From: Luteimonas sp. S4-F44
Lineage (GTDB): Bacteria > Pseudomonadota > Gammaproteobacteria > Xanthomonadales > Xanthomonadaceae
Length of the DNA: 64,000 bases
Direction: 5' to 3'
NCBI RefSeq assembly: GCF_022637415.1
Contig: NZ_CP093340.1
Location: 1,798,001-1,862,000, forward strand
The notes beneath the pieces are model-generated. The model searched no databases. It was given only the letters and a program-made list of their open reading frames with translations, and had not been told where the DNA came from. Made by a program: the position numbers and the translations under genes. Below are positions 1-8,024 of this stretch, piece after piece. Numbering within the stretch: position 1 is the first letter of the stretch; each line of letters starts with the position of its first letter.

Positions 1-2
1 AC

Positions 3-320
3 GGTGCGCACTTCACTTTTCAGAACAGTTCGAGTTCCAAGGGGTTTCTGTTCATGGGGGGGCAGAAGGACGGCGATGGGGATTACCGGATCTGGGGGCA
101 CAACACCGATTATGACGACGGATCCAAAGGCGATCGGAATGTTTTTAGAATAACCACTGTCGATGGTGGCGATAATCTTTGCACGATTCAGTCTTCTAGC
201 GGTCTTTATTTGAAGGCAGCCAACGATAGAGATGGCGACGGCGATCACGGGGTATATGCCGGCAGCAGCTACTGGGGGGCTGATCGCCAGTTGTGGATCT
301 TCGTGGCAGCTACGGGTTGA
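3..320 (+). CDS. C-terminal part of a beta-trefoil lectin-like protein (5' end outside window)
   Basis: The open frame enters from the left edge and ends at 320, so only the last ~105 residues are visible. Two units are similar to each other: each begins with a Ser-rich stretch and an aromatic/hydrophobic step (SKGFLFMGG, SSGLYLKAA), followed by a DGDGD-containing loop. The second ends in WGADRQLWIF, which resembles the QxW signature of ricin-type beta-trefoil carbohydrate-binding repeats. This suggests a secreted or toxin-linked sugar-binding domain, but the partner domain is outside the window. Base composition is clearly poorer in GC than the genes that follow (A/T at many third positions), which suggests horizontal transfer. 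The family call is tentative. Confidence 0.5.
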   Translation, partial: GAHFTFQNSSSSKGFLFMGGQKDGDGDYRIWGHNTDYDDGSKGDRNVFRITTVDGGDNLCTIQSSSGLYLKAANDRDGDGDHGVYAGSSYWGADRQLWIFVAATG

Positions 321-611
321 CCCCTGGCGAGCCTTCACTTTCAGTAACTGGCCAGGCGCGCATGTACGTTCTCGTTAGAGGACGAGAGTAGGAGGCCGTC
401 CATGTCCTGCCATGCAACAGCCAAGGGAGAAAAGTGTGTTCAGCGCTCCCGCAGGGCCCTGACGGGCCATCGGGAACCGCCGGGCCCGGTCGAATCATCC
501 GAGATGTACAAGGCTTGGTCGACCGGTCGATACCTAAAAGCTAGACCCGTTCAGCCGGCTACGAGCACACTACGCCCGTCCCGAGTTTTCTCGCTTCTAC
601 GAACCTATGTT
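321..611. other. Intergenic stretch before lolA, no gene seen
   Basis: The reading frames here are short, start poorly and have no recognisable product. The upstream extension of the lolA frame (from 402) is not protein-like and precedes the lolA signal peptide, so I exclude it. It probably holds the lolA promoter; I could not identify a convincing -35/-10 pair. Confidence 0.4.
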
Positions 612-1244
612 ATGCGCCGTGTCTTGCTCACTGCAGCCTTCACCGTCACTCTGCTGTTGCCTATCGGTGCGTCCGCCGACGCGCGCGCCCAGCTCGACGC
701 GTTCACCCGTGGCCTCAAGGGGCTGGAGGGGCAGTTCACGCAGCAAGTCGCCGACGGCAATGGCCGCGTCAAGGAAAGCGCGAGCGGCACCGTGGCGCTG
801 TCGGCGCCGCGCCTGTTCCGCTGGGAGTACGTCAAGCCGTACCCACAGCTGATCGTCGCCGACGGCAGGACCGTCTGGGTCTACGACCCCGACCTGCAGC
901 AGGTCACGCGCCGTTCGCAGGGCAGCGAGGAGCAGGACAGCCCGCTGGCGGCGCTGATCGACCCCTCGCGGCTCGACCGCGACTTCGTCGTCGAACCGGC
1001 GGGCGAGCGCGACGGCCTGTCGTGGCTGCAACTGCGGCCCAAGCAGGCCGACGGCGCCGCGTTCGAGAACGCACAGCTGGGCTTCGGCGCCGACGGAGGC
1101 CTGGCGCGGATGGAGATCCTCGACAGCCTCGGACAGCGCACGACCATCGGCTTCAGCGGCTGGAAGCGCAATCCCACGTTCGCCGCCTCGACCTTCCGCT
1201 ATACGCCGCCGGCCGGGGTCGACGTGGTTGGTGGCGACGAATAG
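612..1244 (+). CDS. lolA: Outer-membrane lipoprotein carrier protein LolA
   Basis: 210 aa. Periplasmic chaperone that receives lipoproteins from the LolCDE ABC transporter and hands them to LolB at the outer membrane. The chosen ATG gives a classic signal peptide (MRRVLLTAAF, hydrophobic core, ending near ASADARA). The mature part has LolA features: GLEGQFTQQV near the start, the SGTVALSAPRLFRWEY strand, then PYPQLIVADGRTVWVYDPDLQQVT, the typical LolA barrel signature. Length fits the family (about 200 aa). It lies directly upstream of rarA, the usual order in xanthomonads. An upstream in-frame start at 402 would bury the signal peptide and is rejected. Confidence 0.95.
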   Translation: MRRVLLTAAFTVTLLLPIGASADARAQLDAFTRGLKGLEGQFTQQVADGNGRVKESASGTVALSAPRLFRWEYVKPYPQLIVADGRTVWVYDPDLQQVTRRSQGSEEQDSPLAALIDPSRLDRDFVVEPAGERDGLSWLQLRPKQADGAAFENAQLGFGADGGLARMEILDSLGQRTTIGFSGWKRNPTFAASTFRYTPPAGVDVVGGDE

Positions 1245-1271
1245 TTCGCTCCGTCCTATCGGCTGATCGAT

Positions 1272-1300
1272 GCCGCCGTCGCACGGGTTGCGACGGCGGC
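1272..1300 (+). terminator. Strong hairpin between lolA and rarA
   Basis: An 11-bp perfect stem (GCCGCCGTCGC / GCGACGGCGGC) with a 7-nt loop lies 28 bp after the lolA stop. The following bases are only weakly T-rich (TTGCTAT), so it may be a terminator or an RNA-stabilising hairpin. Confidence 0.5.
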
Positions 1301-1343
1301 TTGCTATCGTGACGGCCCGTCCTCTGTCCCGCGCCTCTGCCTC

Positions 1344-2705
1344 GTGTCCCGTTCCGCCAAGTCGTCCGCCTCCCTGACCGGCGACCTGCTCCAGGTCGAC
1401 CGCAGCGCCATGCGTCCGCTCGCCGAGCGCATGCGCCCGGCGACCCTCGACGAAATGGTCGGCCAGCGTCGCCTGCTCGCCGAGGGCACCGCGCTGCGCA
1501 CCGCGGTCGAGGCCGGCAAGGTGCACTCGATGGTGCTGTGGGGGCCGCCGGGCTGCGGCAAGACCACCCTCGCATTGCTGCTGGCGCGTTATGCCGACGC
1601 CGAGTTCAAGGCGATCTCGGCCGTGCTGTCGGGCCTGCCCGAAGTCCGCCAGGTGCTGGCCGAAGCCGCGCATCGCTTCGACGGCGGCCGGCGCACGGTG
1701 CTGTTCGTCGACGAGGTGCACCGCTTCAACAAGACCCAGCAGGACGCGTTCCTGCCGCATATCGAGCGCGGCACCATCGTGTTCGTCGGCGCGACCACCG
1801 AGAACCCCTCGTTCGAGCTCAACTCCGCGCTGCTCTCGCGCTGCCGCGTACATGTCATGGAGGCGGTCTCGCCCGACGACATCCTGGATGCCCTGCGCCG
1901 CGCGCTCGCCGACCCCGAACGCGGCCTGGGTGACCGCGCGCTGCACATCGCCGACGACCTGCTGCGGCTGATCGCGGTGGCCGCCGATGGCGACGTGCGC
2001 AGGGCGCTGACGCTGCTGGAGATTGCCGCGGAACTGGCGGGCGAGGGCGGGGAGGTCACCGCCGACACGATCGAGCAGGTCCTGGCCGACCGCACCCGCC
2101 GCTTCGACAAGGGCGGCGAGCAGTTCTACGACCAGATCTCGGCGCTGCACAAATCGGTGCGCAGCTCCAATCCCGATGCCGCGCTGTACTGGCTGGCACG
2201 CATGCTCGACGGCGGCTGCGACCCCGGCTATCTCGCCCGGCGCTTGACCCGGATGGCGGTCGAGGACATCGGCCTGGCCGACCCGCGGGCGCTGCAGATG
2301 GCGATCGATGCCTGGAATACCTTCGACCGGCTCGGCAGCCCCGAAGGCGACCTGGCCCTGGCGCAGGTGGCGATCTATCTCGCCAGCACCGCCAAGTCGA
2401 ACGCCGCGTACATGGCCTTCAACCAGGCCAAGCGCGACGTGCGCGAGTACGGCACCCAGGAGGTGCCGATGCACATCCGCAACGCGCCGACCAAGCTGAT
2501 GAAGGAACTCGGCTACGGCACCGGCTACCAGTACGACCACGATGCCGAAGGCGGCATCGCGCTCGATCAGACCGGCTTTCCGGATGCGATGGGCGAGCGG
2601 ATCTATTACCAGCCCGTGGCCCGTGGCCTGGAGATCAAGCTCAAGGACAAACTCGACCAGCTGCGCGCCGCGCGCGAGGCGGCCCGCGGCGCGCGCGACG
2701 ACTGA
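1344..2705 (+). CDS. rarA: Replication-associated recombination protein A (RarA/MgsA)
   Basis: 453 aa. AAA+ ATPase of the clamp-loader superfamily (RarA/Mgs1/WRNIP1) that acts at stalled replication forks. Visible motifs: N-terminal PLAERMRPATLDEMVGQ, Walker A GPPGCGKTT near residue 68, Walker B VLFVDEVHRFNKTQQD, sensor-1 region VGATTENPSFELNSALLSR with the arginine finger, and the C-terminal tetramerisation domain (SALHKSVRSSNPDAALYWLARML, MPMHIRNAPTKLMK-like). Length is normal for the family. The start is GTG at 1344, after which the sequence reads SRSAKSSASLTGDLL; an ATG further in (about 1410) is possible. Confidence 0.95.
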   Translation: MSRSAKSSASLTGDLLQVDRSAMRPLAERMRPATLDEMVGQRRLLAEGTALRTAVEAGKVHSMVLWGPPGCGKTTLALLLARYADAEFKAISAVLSGLPEVRQVLAEAAHRFDGGRRTVLFVDEVHRFNKTQQDAFLPHIERGTIVFVGATTENPSFELNSALLSRCRVHVMEAVSPDDILDALRRALADPERGLGDRALHIADDLLRLIAVAADGDVRRALTLLEIAAELAGEGGEVTADTIEQVLADRTRRFDKGGEQFYDQISALHKSVRSSNPDAALYWLARMLDGGCDPGYLARRLTRMAVEDIGLADPRALQMAIDAWNTFDRLGSPEGDLALAQVAIYLASTAKSNAAYMAFNQAKRDVREYGTQEVPMHIRNAPTKLMKELGYGTGYQYDHDAEGGIALDQTGFPDAMGERIYYQPVARGLEIKLKDKLDQLRAAREAARGARDD

Positions 2706-2828
2706 CGCCGCGGCAAACCCCGATCTGGACCCGCGGGCCAGCCCGACGCGGATCGGCCGGAGGTCCGAGGCGCACGGCCTGCCGGCGCGGCATCGTATCG
2801 ATCCAGGATCGCGCCCAGGACGGTGCCC

Positions 2829-3242
2829 ATGCGAAGGTCGATGCTCGCGCTGCTGGCGCTGTGCGTGCTGCCGGCGAGCGCCCAGTCGCTGTACAAGTGC
2901 AAAGATGCCGCTGGCGGCATCGTCTACCAGTCGCAGGCCTGCCCGGGCGCGACGCTGCGGAGTTGGGAGGTCGCCGAACTGCGACCCGCGCCCGTTGTCG
3001 CACAGCCGGCCCAGGTGACGTCGAACCCGCCTTCGGCACGCCCACGGACGGTGCGTGCACGCAACCTCCGCGCGCCGCGCCGGTCCGCTGCCCCGCGAGA
3101 CGACCGGCATGCGCGCTGCCTCGCCGCCCGCGCCCAACGCGACACGACGCTGGCCCGCCTCGGCCTGCAGCGCCGCTACGACGATCTGCGCCGGCTCAAC
3201 GACGCGGTTTCGTCGGCGTGCAACCACCGCGGGATCCGGTAA
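2829..3242 (+). CDS. Secreted DUF4124 domain protein
   Basis: 137 aa. A signal peptide (MRRSMLALLALCVLPASAQ) is followed by the DUF4124 signature SLYKCKDAAGGIVYQSQACPGA, a small cysteine-containing periplasmic domain very common in xanthomonads and of unknown function. The C-terminal half is Pro/Arg-rich and ends in a helical segment with CNHRGIR. I chose ATG 2829 over GTG 2823 because it begins the signal peptide directly. The 3' end overlaps the 3' end of the convergent gene at 3176-3703 by 67 bp. A second member of the family is at 7350-7760. Confidence 0.8.
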   Translation: MRRSMLALLALCVLPASAQSLYKCKDAAGGIVYQSQACPGATLRSWEVAELRPAPVVAQPAQVTSNPPSARPRTVRARNLRAPRRSAAPRDDRHARCLAARAQRDTTLARLGLQRRYDDLRRLNDAVSSACNHRGIR

Positions 3243-3703
3243 GCCGTCAGGGCTGGTTGGGGCGCGCCCTTGCGGCCGTCGCGCTCACCGATGGTGATGC
3301 GCATGCCACATTCTTCAGTTCGCCTCGCTGGCGGGTCCTCTCGTCGTGTCGACTCGGTGCGCCGGCCGTCCGACGCCCGCAGGTACAGGCCGCGGTTACG
3401 GCAGACATCGATATCAGGGTAGAGCAAGGTGCGGCCGTCGCGGAATCCGATGCGGAAGTCCTGGGCGCAATGGGCATTCAAGACCTCGATGGTCGCCGCG
3501 TGGAAGCCGCCACGCAGTGGATCGATCGTGATCGCCACGAATCGGCCGTCGCCTGCGGGCGAAGCGGAGACCGACACTACGGTGTCGTGACTGGTGTTGA
3601 TCAGCTCGAAGTACCGCGTGTCCGCACTTTCAGCTCGCGCAATCAGGGCAGGGGCGGCGGTCGTGAGCAGCGCAAGCAGGGCGAGGGCGTGCGTCTTGAG
3701 CAT
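3176..3703 (-). CDS. Secreted hypothetical protein
   Basis: 175 aa. The signal peptide (MLKTHALALLALLTTAAPALIARA) is followed by a domain beginning RYFELINTSHDTVVSVSASP with two cysteines (NAHCAQDF, DVCRNRG) flanking FRDGRTLLYPDID. I recall similar small secreted proteins in Xanthomonas but cannot name a function. The last ~50 residues are low-complexity and Arg-rich and run into the end of the convergent DUF4124 gene, so the natural C-terminus may have been lost by a frameshift after LYLRASDGRR. Confidence 0.6.
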   Translation of the reverse strand: MLKTHALALLALLTTAAPALIARAESADTRYFELINTSHDTVVSVSASPAGDGRFVAITIDPLRGGFHAATIEVLNAHCAQDFRIGFRDGRTLLYPDIDVCRNRGLYLRASDGRRTESTRREDPPARRTEECGMRITIGERDGRKGAPQPALTAYRIPRWLHADETASLSRRRSS

Positions 3704-3978
3704 GGTGACGACTCCGGTTCTAAGGACAGGACCGGAGACAGGCGATTCCGCGTCCGGCACGGCATCAGGCCGTACCGACGTGGCGCCGGAAAAGCGATTC
3801 GGGACGAATCGTAGTGGCGTGCCCGCCAATCGTAGCGAGCCGCCCGAACGGCGTCCGGCGTGCCGTCGATGCCCTAGGATGCGAGCTGTCCCTGCGTGGG
3901 CAGGGTGGCAGGCTGCCGGCGGGATGCCGCCGACGCCGCTCCCCACGCAGCCCCAAATGCAGTCCACACAGCAGCAGC

Positions 3979-5196
3979 ATGAACGTCCGCCTGGGCAATT
4001 ACGAGATCGGCCTGCTTCGCTACCTCGCGCTGTGGACGGCGGTCGCGGTGCTGTTCGCTTTGCAGAGTAATATCAATGTCGGCTTGCCAAGGACCGACCG
4101 GCCCGTCTGGGACCTGCTCCGCTGGTCATTGATCCAGTGGTACACCTGGGCGGCCCTTGCGCCTGCGGTGTTCTGGCTGGCCGCTCGCTATCCCGTCCGC
4201 AGCACATTGCGCTTCTACGGGCTCGGCAAACAACTGTTGGCAAGTCTGTGCGTGACCTTTATCGCGATGATGCTCGGCGCGATGGTCTCCACGCTGTTCG
4301 AACCCAGCGGCTTTGACGTGCAGCTTCGGTACTTCTTGGAGCAACATTTCGCGATCGGCCTGGTGACTTACTGGATGTTGTGTGCCATCCAGCAGGCGAT
4401 CCATTTCCACGGCGAGAAGGCGCGGCGCGAGTTGGAAGCCAGCCAATTGGCCACCGAGCTTGCGCAGTCCAGGCTACAGGCCCTGAAGTCGCAGCTGCAG
4501 CCGCATTTCCTGTTCAATACCTTGCACGCCATCATCACGTTGCTCGACGAGGACAAGACGGCGGCCGAGGACATGCTGCTGCGCCTGAGTGAACTGCTGC
4601 GCAGGTTCCTCGAGGACGATGACGGCCAGGAAATCAGCCTGGGCCAGGAGTTGATGCTGCTGGACCTGTACCTGGGCATCCAGCGCACACGCTTCAAGGA
4701 TCGCCTGAGCATCCGGTTCGACATCGCGCCCGATACGCTCGATTGCGCGGTGCCGAGCTTGATCCTGCAACCGATCGTCGAGAACGCGATCCACCATGGC
4801 ATCGGTAAGCGCGTCGGCACGGACTGCATCGAGATCGAGAGTCGATGCGACGGCGACACCCTGTCCTTGGAGGTGCGCAATCGCAACAGTCATCTGGACA
4901 AGCGCCGCACCGCTAATCGTCCTGCCTCTGGCGATCTCGGAGCGGTCCCAGGCCACGGCATCGGGCTGTCCAACACCCGCCTGCGGTTGAAAGAACTGTA
5001 CGGCGACGCCGCGCGCGTGCACCTTGGCGTCAACTGGCCGCATGGCGTTGCCTGCCGTATCCAGTTGCCATTCCGCCAATACGAAGCGGATGCAGATCTG
5101 TCGTCGTCGGGGCAGGGTGCCGAGGCGCGCTTCGGAAGAGGCGAGGTGGTCGACCACTTCCACCGCGACGACCTCCCCGAGGTGCACCGGACATGA
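3979..5196 (+). CDS. LytS/YehU-type sensor histidine kinase
   Basis: 405 aa. The N-terminal ~150 residues hold four hydrophobic membrane segments (YLALWTAVAVLFAL; WAALAPAVFWLAA; LLASLCVTFIAMMLGAM; FAIGLVTYWMLC). They are followed by a linker helix and the His_kinase domain of LytS type with the phospho-acceptor box QLQPHFLFNTLHAI and an HATPase_c domain whose N-box is LQPIVENAIHHGI, with a later G-box GHGIGLSNTRLRL. ATG 3979 starts just before the first membrane segment. The stop overlaps the next start (ATGA), so the response regulator is translationally coupled. The C-terminal 35 residues look unstructured. The input signal is unknown. Confidence 0.9.
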   Translation: MNVRLGNYEIGLLRYLALWTAVAVLFALQSNINVGLPRTDRPVWDLLRWSLIQWYTWAALAPAVFWLAARYPVRSTLRFYGLGKQLLASLCVTFIAMMLGAMVSTLFEPSGFDVQLRYFLEQHFAIGLVTYWMLCAIQQAIHFHGEKARRELEASQLATELAQSRLQALKSQLQPHFLFNTLHAIITLLDEDKTAAEDMLLRLSELLRRFLEDDDGQEISLGQELMLLDLYLGIQRTRFKDRLSIRFDIAPDTLDCAVPSLILQPIVENAIHHGIGKRVGTDCIEIESRCDGDTLSLEVRNRNSHLDKRRTANRPASGDLGAVPGHGIGLSNTRLRLKELYGDAARVHLGVNWPHGVACRIQLPFRQYEADADLSSSGQGAEARFGRGEVVDHFHRDDLPEVHRT

Positions 5197-5996
5197 CCTT
5201 CACCGCGCTGGTCGTGGACGACGAACCCATTGCGCGGCTCGCGATCGTACGCCAGCTTCGTGACGACCCCGACATCGAGCTGATCGGCGAGTGCGGCGAT
5301 GGCGTGTCAGCGGTCGAGACGATCCGCAACAGCTCGCCGGACCTGGTGTTTCTCGACATCCAGATGCCCGGCATCACAGGCCTCGACGTGGTTGCGAGCA
5401 TTGGCGCGGGACGCATGCCCGCCACCGTCTTCGTGACCGCCTACGAACAGTTCGCGGTGCGGGCGTTCGATGCCAATGCCGTCGACTACCTGGTCAAGCC
5501 CTTTTCCCGTGAACGGTTCGCCGATGCGCTGCGCCGAGTCAAAACGCGATTGGTGGCCATGCGGGGCACCGATAGCGACACCGCCACGCGGATCATGCAG
5601 GCGCTCGACGCGCTGCGTCGACGCGACGACTATCTGGCGCGCATCCCGGTGCGAGAGCACGAACGTGTGGTCTTCGTCGATGTCGACGACATTGTCTGGA
5701 TCGGCTCCAATCGCAACAGCTTGCAGATCCATGTTCCAGGTCATGTCTACGAACTTCGCGAGACCATGATCGCGCTCCAGGCACGCCTGGATCCGCGCTG
5801 CTTTGCGCGCGTGCATCGCTCGGCCATCGTCAACGTCCGCCGCATCAAGACCATCGATCCCTGGTTCAACGGCCATCACGTGGTCACGATGGACAATGGC
5901 CAACAGCTGCGGATGAGCCGTTACCAGCATGAAACCTTCCTGCGCCTGGTGATGACGCAGCCTCCTGGCCCCAAACGGCCAGATACGCCGGGATAG
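5193..5996 (+). CDS. LytTR-family response regulator
   Basis: 267 aa. The receiver domain (1-120) has the acidic pair DDEP at 9-12, the phospho-acceptor D55 in LDIQMPG, T near TVFVTAYEQ, and K in YLVKPFSRERF. The C-terminal LytTR DNA-binding domain (about 150-255) reads RIPVREHERVVFVDVDDIVWI... FARVHRSAIVNVRRIKTIDPWFNG, typical of the AlgR/AgrA class. It starts inside the stop of the kinase gene, so the two form one operon. Target genes cannot be read from the window; LytTR regulators bind paired imperfect repeats. Confidence 0.93.
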   Translation: MTFTALVVDDEPIARLAIVRQLRDDPDIELIGECGDGVSAVETIRNSSPDLVFLDIQMPGITGLDVVASIGAGRMPATVFVTAYEQFAVRAFDANAVDYLVKPFSRERFADALRRVKTRLVAMRGTDSDTATRIMQALDALRRRDDYLARIPVREHERVVFVDVDDIVWIGSNRNSLQIHVPGHVYELRETMIALQARLDPRCFARVHRSAIVNVRRIKTIDPWFNGHHVVTMDNGQQLRMSRYQHETFLRLVMTQPPGPKRPDTPG

Positions 5997-6316
5997 CCCG
6001 ACCGTTGCCGCGAGATCGCTGTCCAGTCGAATCGAGTGCTTGCGGCCGAATCCATGGCGGGTTGGTGGGGTCGTGCAGACGTTCGCGATCGAAAGAAGTC
6101 GGGCAGGGCACAAGTCGCCAGGGTCGTCGCCGAGTTGGCCAAGCGCTGCGCATGGATCGTTACAGCCGGTTCGATCCTGGGGACGCTTTCACGGCTTGGC
6201 AACGCCACCGCTGGGACGCGATATGGGATCGAGCCTATAATTTACAGCGTTGATGGAAAGAACCAGCACGGCAGCGGTCGTGACAGGCTTTCATTCTTGC
6301 GACCAAGGTGGCGAAG
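5997..6316. other. Intergenic region upstream of the GNAT-Rnk gene
   Basis: 320 bp with no supportable gene. It has one promoter-like element (listed separately) about 75 bp upstream of the next start. Confidence 0.5.
6213..6241 (+). promoter_or_regulatory. Putative sigma70 promoter of the GNAT-Rnk gene
   Basis: A perfect -10 hexamer TATAAT (6236-6241) lies 17 bp after a weak -35 (GGGACG). In a GC-rich background a consensus -10 is notable; it is correctly oriented for the gene starting at 6317. Confidence 0.45.
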
Positions 6317-7228
6317 ATGAAGAAGCCGTTTGTTTCGTTGCGTCCAGAGATCACTCGGACACACGCCCTGCTTCTGATGGACTGGCTGGAAGATGAGCGC
6401 GTGACGCGCTACCTGAGTGACTCCCGCAGCGTGTCTCGATTCATCGCGCAGGCGGTCGACCGGACACAGATGCCGATCCTGACACATCTGTTCAATCAGG
6501 GCGGCCGCTTTTTCATGACCTACGACCGGAACGATGTCCCGGTCGGCTTCGTCCGCCTGGTGAAGACAGGCGATGACTGCGAAATCGTCCTGGTCATCGG
6601 CGATCAGGCGAACTGGGGGCGGGGACTTGGCGGCAGCACCATACGCGAAGGCCTGAAGCTCGCCTTCCTCGACATGCGGGCCGAGACCGTCATCGCCAAG
6701 ATTCAGCCGGGCAACACGCGCTCGCTCAGGGGTTTCGAGCACTGCGGCTTTCTGCGCAAAGCCGAAGTCCCCACGCTGAACTCCCTGTCCATGACCTCTG
6801 CTCGATATCTCCAATTGCTGCGCGAAGGCGTCTTGGCAAGATCGACCGACATCTACGTCACGGAGATCGATAGAGCCCGGCTCCAGCGCTTGATCGAGCT
6901 CGAGCAAGGCGCGGCAGTCATCGAGCTTGAACACGAGATCGAGCGCGCGATCGTCGTGGATCCACAGCACGTCGCGCACAATGTCGTCACCATGAACTCC
7001 AGAGTCGTGCTGCAGGTGGACCACGACAAAGAGCAAGTCGAACTCGTCTATCCGCAAGACGCGGACGACCGCTCCGGGAAACTATCGATCCTTTCCGACG
7101 TCGGCGCCGCGATCCTGGGCTACCAGGAAGGCGATGCCTTCGACTGGCGGGTGGGAGATCGCACGCGTCGTATCCGAATCGACAAGGTGATCTACCAACC
7201 GGAATCGTTCGGGAACTTTCATCTCTAG
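6317..7228 (+). CDS. Fusion protein: GNAT acetyltransferase + Rnk/GreA-type RNA polymerase-binding domain
   Basis: 303 aa. Residues ~1-160 form a GNAT fold (VGFVRLVKTGDDCEIVLVIGD, then WGRGLGGSTIREGLKLAF, the acetyl-CoA pyrophosphate loop RGLGGS, and a C-terminal GFEHCGFLRKAE). Residues ~165-303 match Rnk, the nucleoside-diphosphate-kinase regulator: a short coiled N-terminal part, then a GreA/GreB C-terminal FKBP-like domain (VTMNSRVVLQVD, VELVYPQDAD, KLSILSDVGAAILGYQEGD, WRVGDRTRRIRIDKVIYQPE). The Rnk half could place the acetyltransferase at the RNA polymerase secondary channel. I chose ATG 6317 because AAGGTGG lies 6 nt upstream; GTG 6308 is the alternative. The substrate of the GNAT half is unknown. 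Confidence 0.85.
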   Translation: MKKPFVSLRPEITRTHALLLMDWLEDERVTRYLSDSRSVSRFIAQAVDRTQMPILTHLFNQGGRFFMTYDRNDVPVGFVRLVKTGDDCEIVLVIGDQANWGRGLGGSTIREGLKLAFLDMRAETVIAKIQPGNTRSLRGFEHCGFLRKAEVPTLNSLSMTSARYLQLLREGVLARSTDIYVTEIDRARLQRLIELEQGAAVIELEHEIERAIVVDPQHVAHNVVTMNSRVVLQVDHDKEQVELVYPQDADDRSGKLSILSDVGAAILGYQEGDAFDWRVGDRTRRIRIDKVIYQPESFGNFHL

Positions 7229-7318
7229 ACGTCGGGGGAGGGCGCTAGTGGCCCAACGCGTCGCCTTGTTGGCCAGGTGTTATCCGGTCGCGTGACGCGG
7301 CATGCAAGCGGGCTTACA

Positions 7319-7340
7319 CTCCGTCCCACAGGGGACGGAG
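7319..7340 (+). promoter_or_regulatory. Hairpin that sequesters the RBS of the second DUF4124 gene
   Basis: A perfect 9-bp inverted repeat, CTCCGTCCC (7319-7327) and GGGACGGAG (7332-7340) with a 4-nt loop, contains the only Shine-Dalgarno-like GGAG (7337-7340), 9 nt before ATG 7350. In mRNA this would hide the ribosome-binding site, suggesting a thermometer-like or ligand/protein-opened translational switch. It could instead be incidental. Confidence 0.4.
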
Positions 7341-7349
7341 CGTTGCATC

Positions 7350-7760
7350 ATGGATGTCAGGGGAGTCGCCGCGGCCGCGGTGTTGTTCGTCGTTTCGGCG
7401 CCGGCCTCGGCCCAGCACGTCTACAAGTGCGTAAACTGGCAAGGCGCGGTCACGTACCAATCCGAACGCTGCCCGGAAGGCCAGCGCATCGATCGCACCT
7501 ACGACACGAACCGCGAGATCGAAGTCGGGGGACGAGTGGTACGCAACTTTGTACCGACCACAGGCGGTTCGACTGACGCGCTTTCCCCCACGTACGGCCG
7601 GGTCATGGATACCAACGGCCGCGTCAAGTCCGACGCTCTCTGCGAACCTGTTCGCGCTGCGGTCAATGGTGCGCGTGGCCATCGCACCATTGAAAGCATC
7701 CGCGCGAATGCGAGCCTCGTATCGCAGCTTTGCAATCACTCGCGCGGCCCGGGCCGCTAG
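7350..7760 (+). CDS. Secreted DUF4124 domain protein (second copy)
   Basis: 136 aa. Signal peptide MDVRGVAAAAVLFVVSAPASAQ, then HVYKCVNWQGAVTYQSERCPEGQR, the DUF4124 core with its paired cysteines, then a variable region and a C-terminal CEPVRAA... QLCNHSRG that mirrors the end of the copy at 2829-3242 (CNHRGIR). The function of the family is unknown; proteins of this type are periplasmic. It is the last chromosomal gene before the prophage. Confidence 0.8.
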   Translation: MDVRGVAAAAVLFVVSAPASAQHVYKCVNWQGAVTYQSERCPEGQRIDRTYDTNREIEVGGRVVRNFVPTTGGSTDALSPTYGRVMDTNGRVKSDALCEPVRAAVNGARGHRTIESIRANASLVSQLCNHSRGPGR

Positions 7761-7938
7761 CGACTGACGGGCGCGGCTGCTTGAGATCAACGGCGACCAC
7801 CACGGTCACGTCGGCTTCCCAATGGCGGACTGTGCGCTCATTGACCCCCAAGAGCGTCGCGCTCGTGAGTCGTCAGCGTTGGGCGTTGCCTGGCATCACC
7901 GAGCTTCGAGCCTGTGGAGCAGATTCTGCGGTCCCTTA

Positions 7939-7966
7939 ATTTCGCATAATGTACATTATGTTCGTC
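7939..7966 (+). mobile_element. attL: dif/attP hybrid site (left end of prophage)
   Basis: The 28-bp site reads ATTTCGCATAA - TGTACA - TTATGTTCGTC. The left arm and the beginning of the right arm match the known bacterial dif layout (11-bp XerC arm, 6-bp centre, 11-bp XerD arm; E. coli CGCATAA / TTATGTT). The 14-bp core AATGTACATTATGT (7948-7961) recurs at 15321-15334. The left arm is chromosomal and the outer right arm is phage. Confidence 0.85.
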
Positions 7967-8024
7967 TCGACACGGCGTCGGCATCGGCGCCGGCACGCTG
8001 GCCAGCCGGCATGGAGATCGGCGC

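Noticed and set aside
597..3227. 876-codon open frame on the minus strand opposite lolA and rarA
   Set aside because: Arg/Ala/Gly-rich translation with no domain; lolA and rarA on the other strand are clear. A by-product of high GC.
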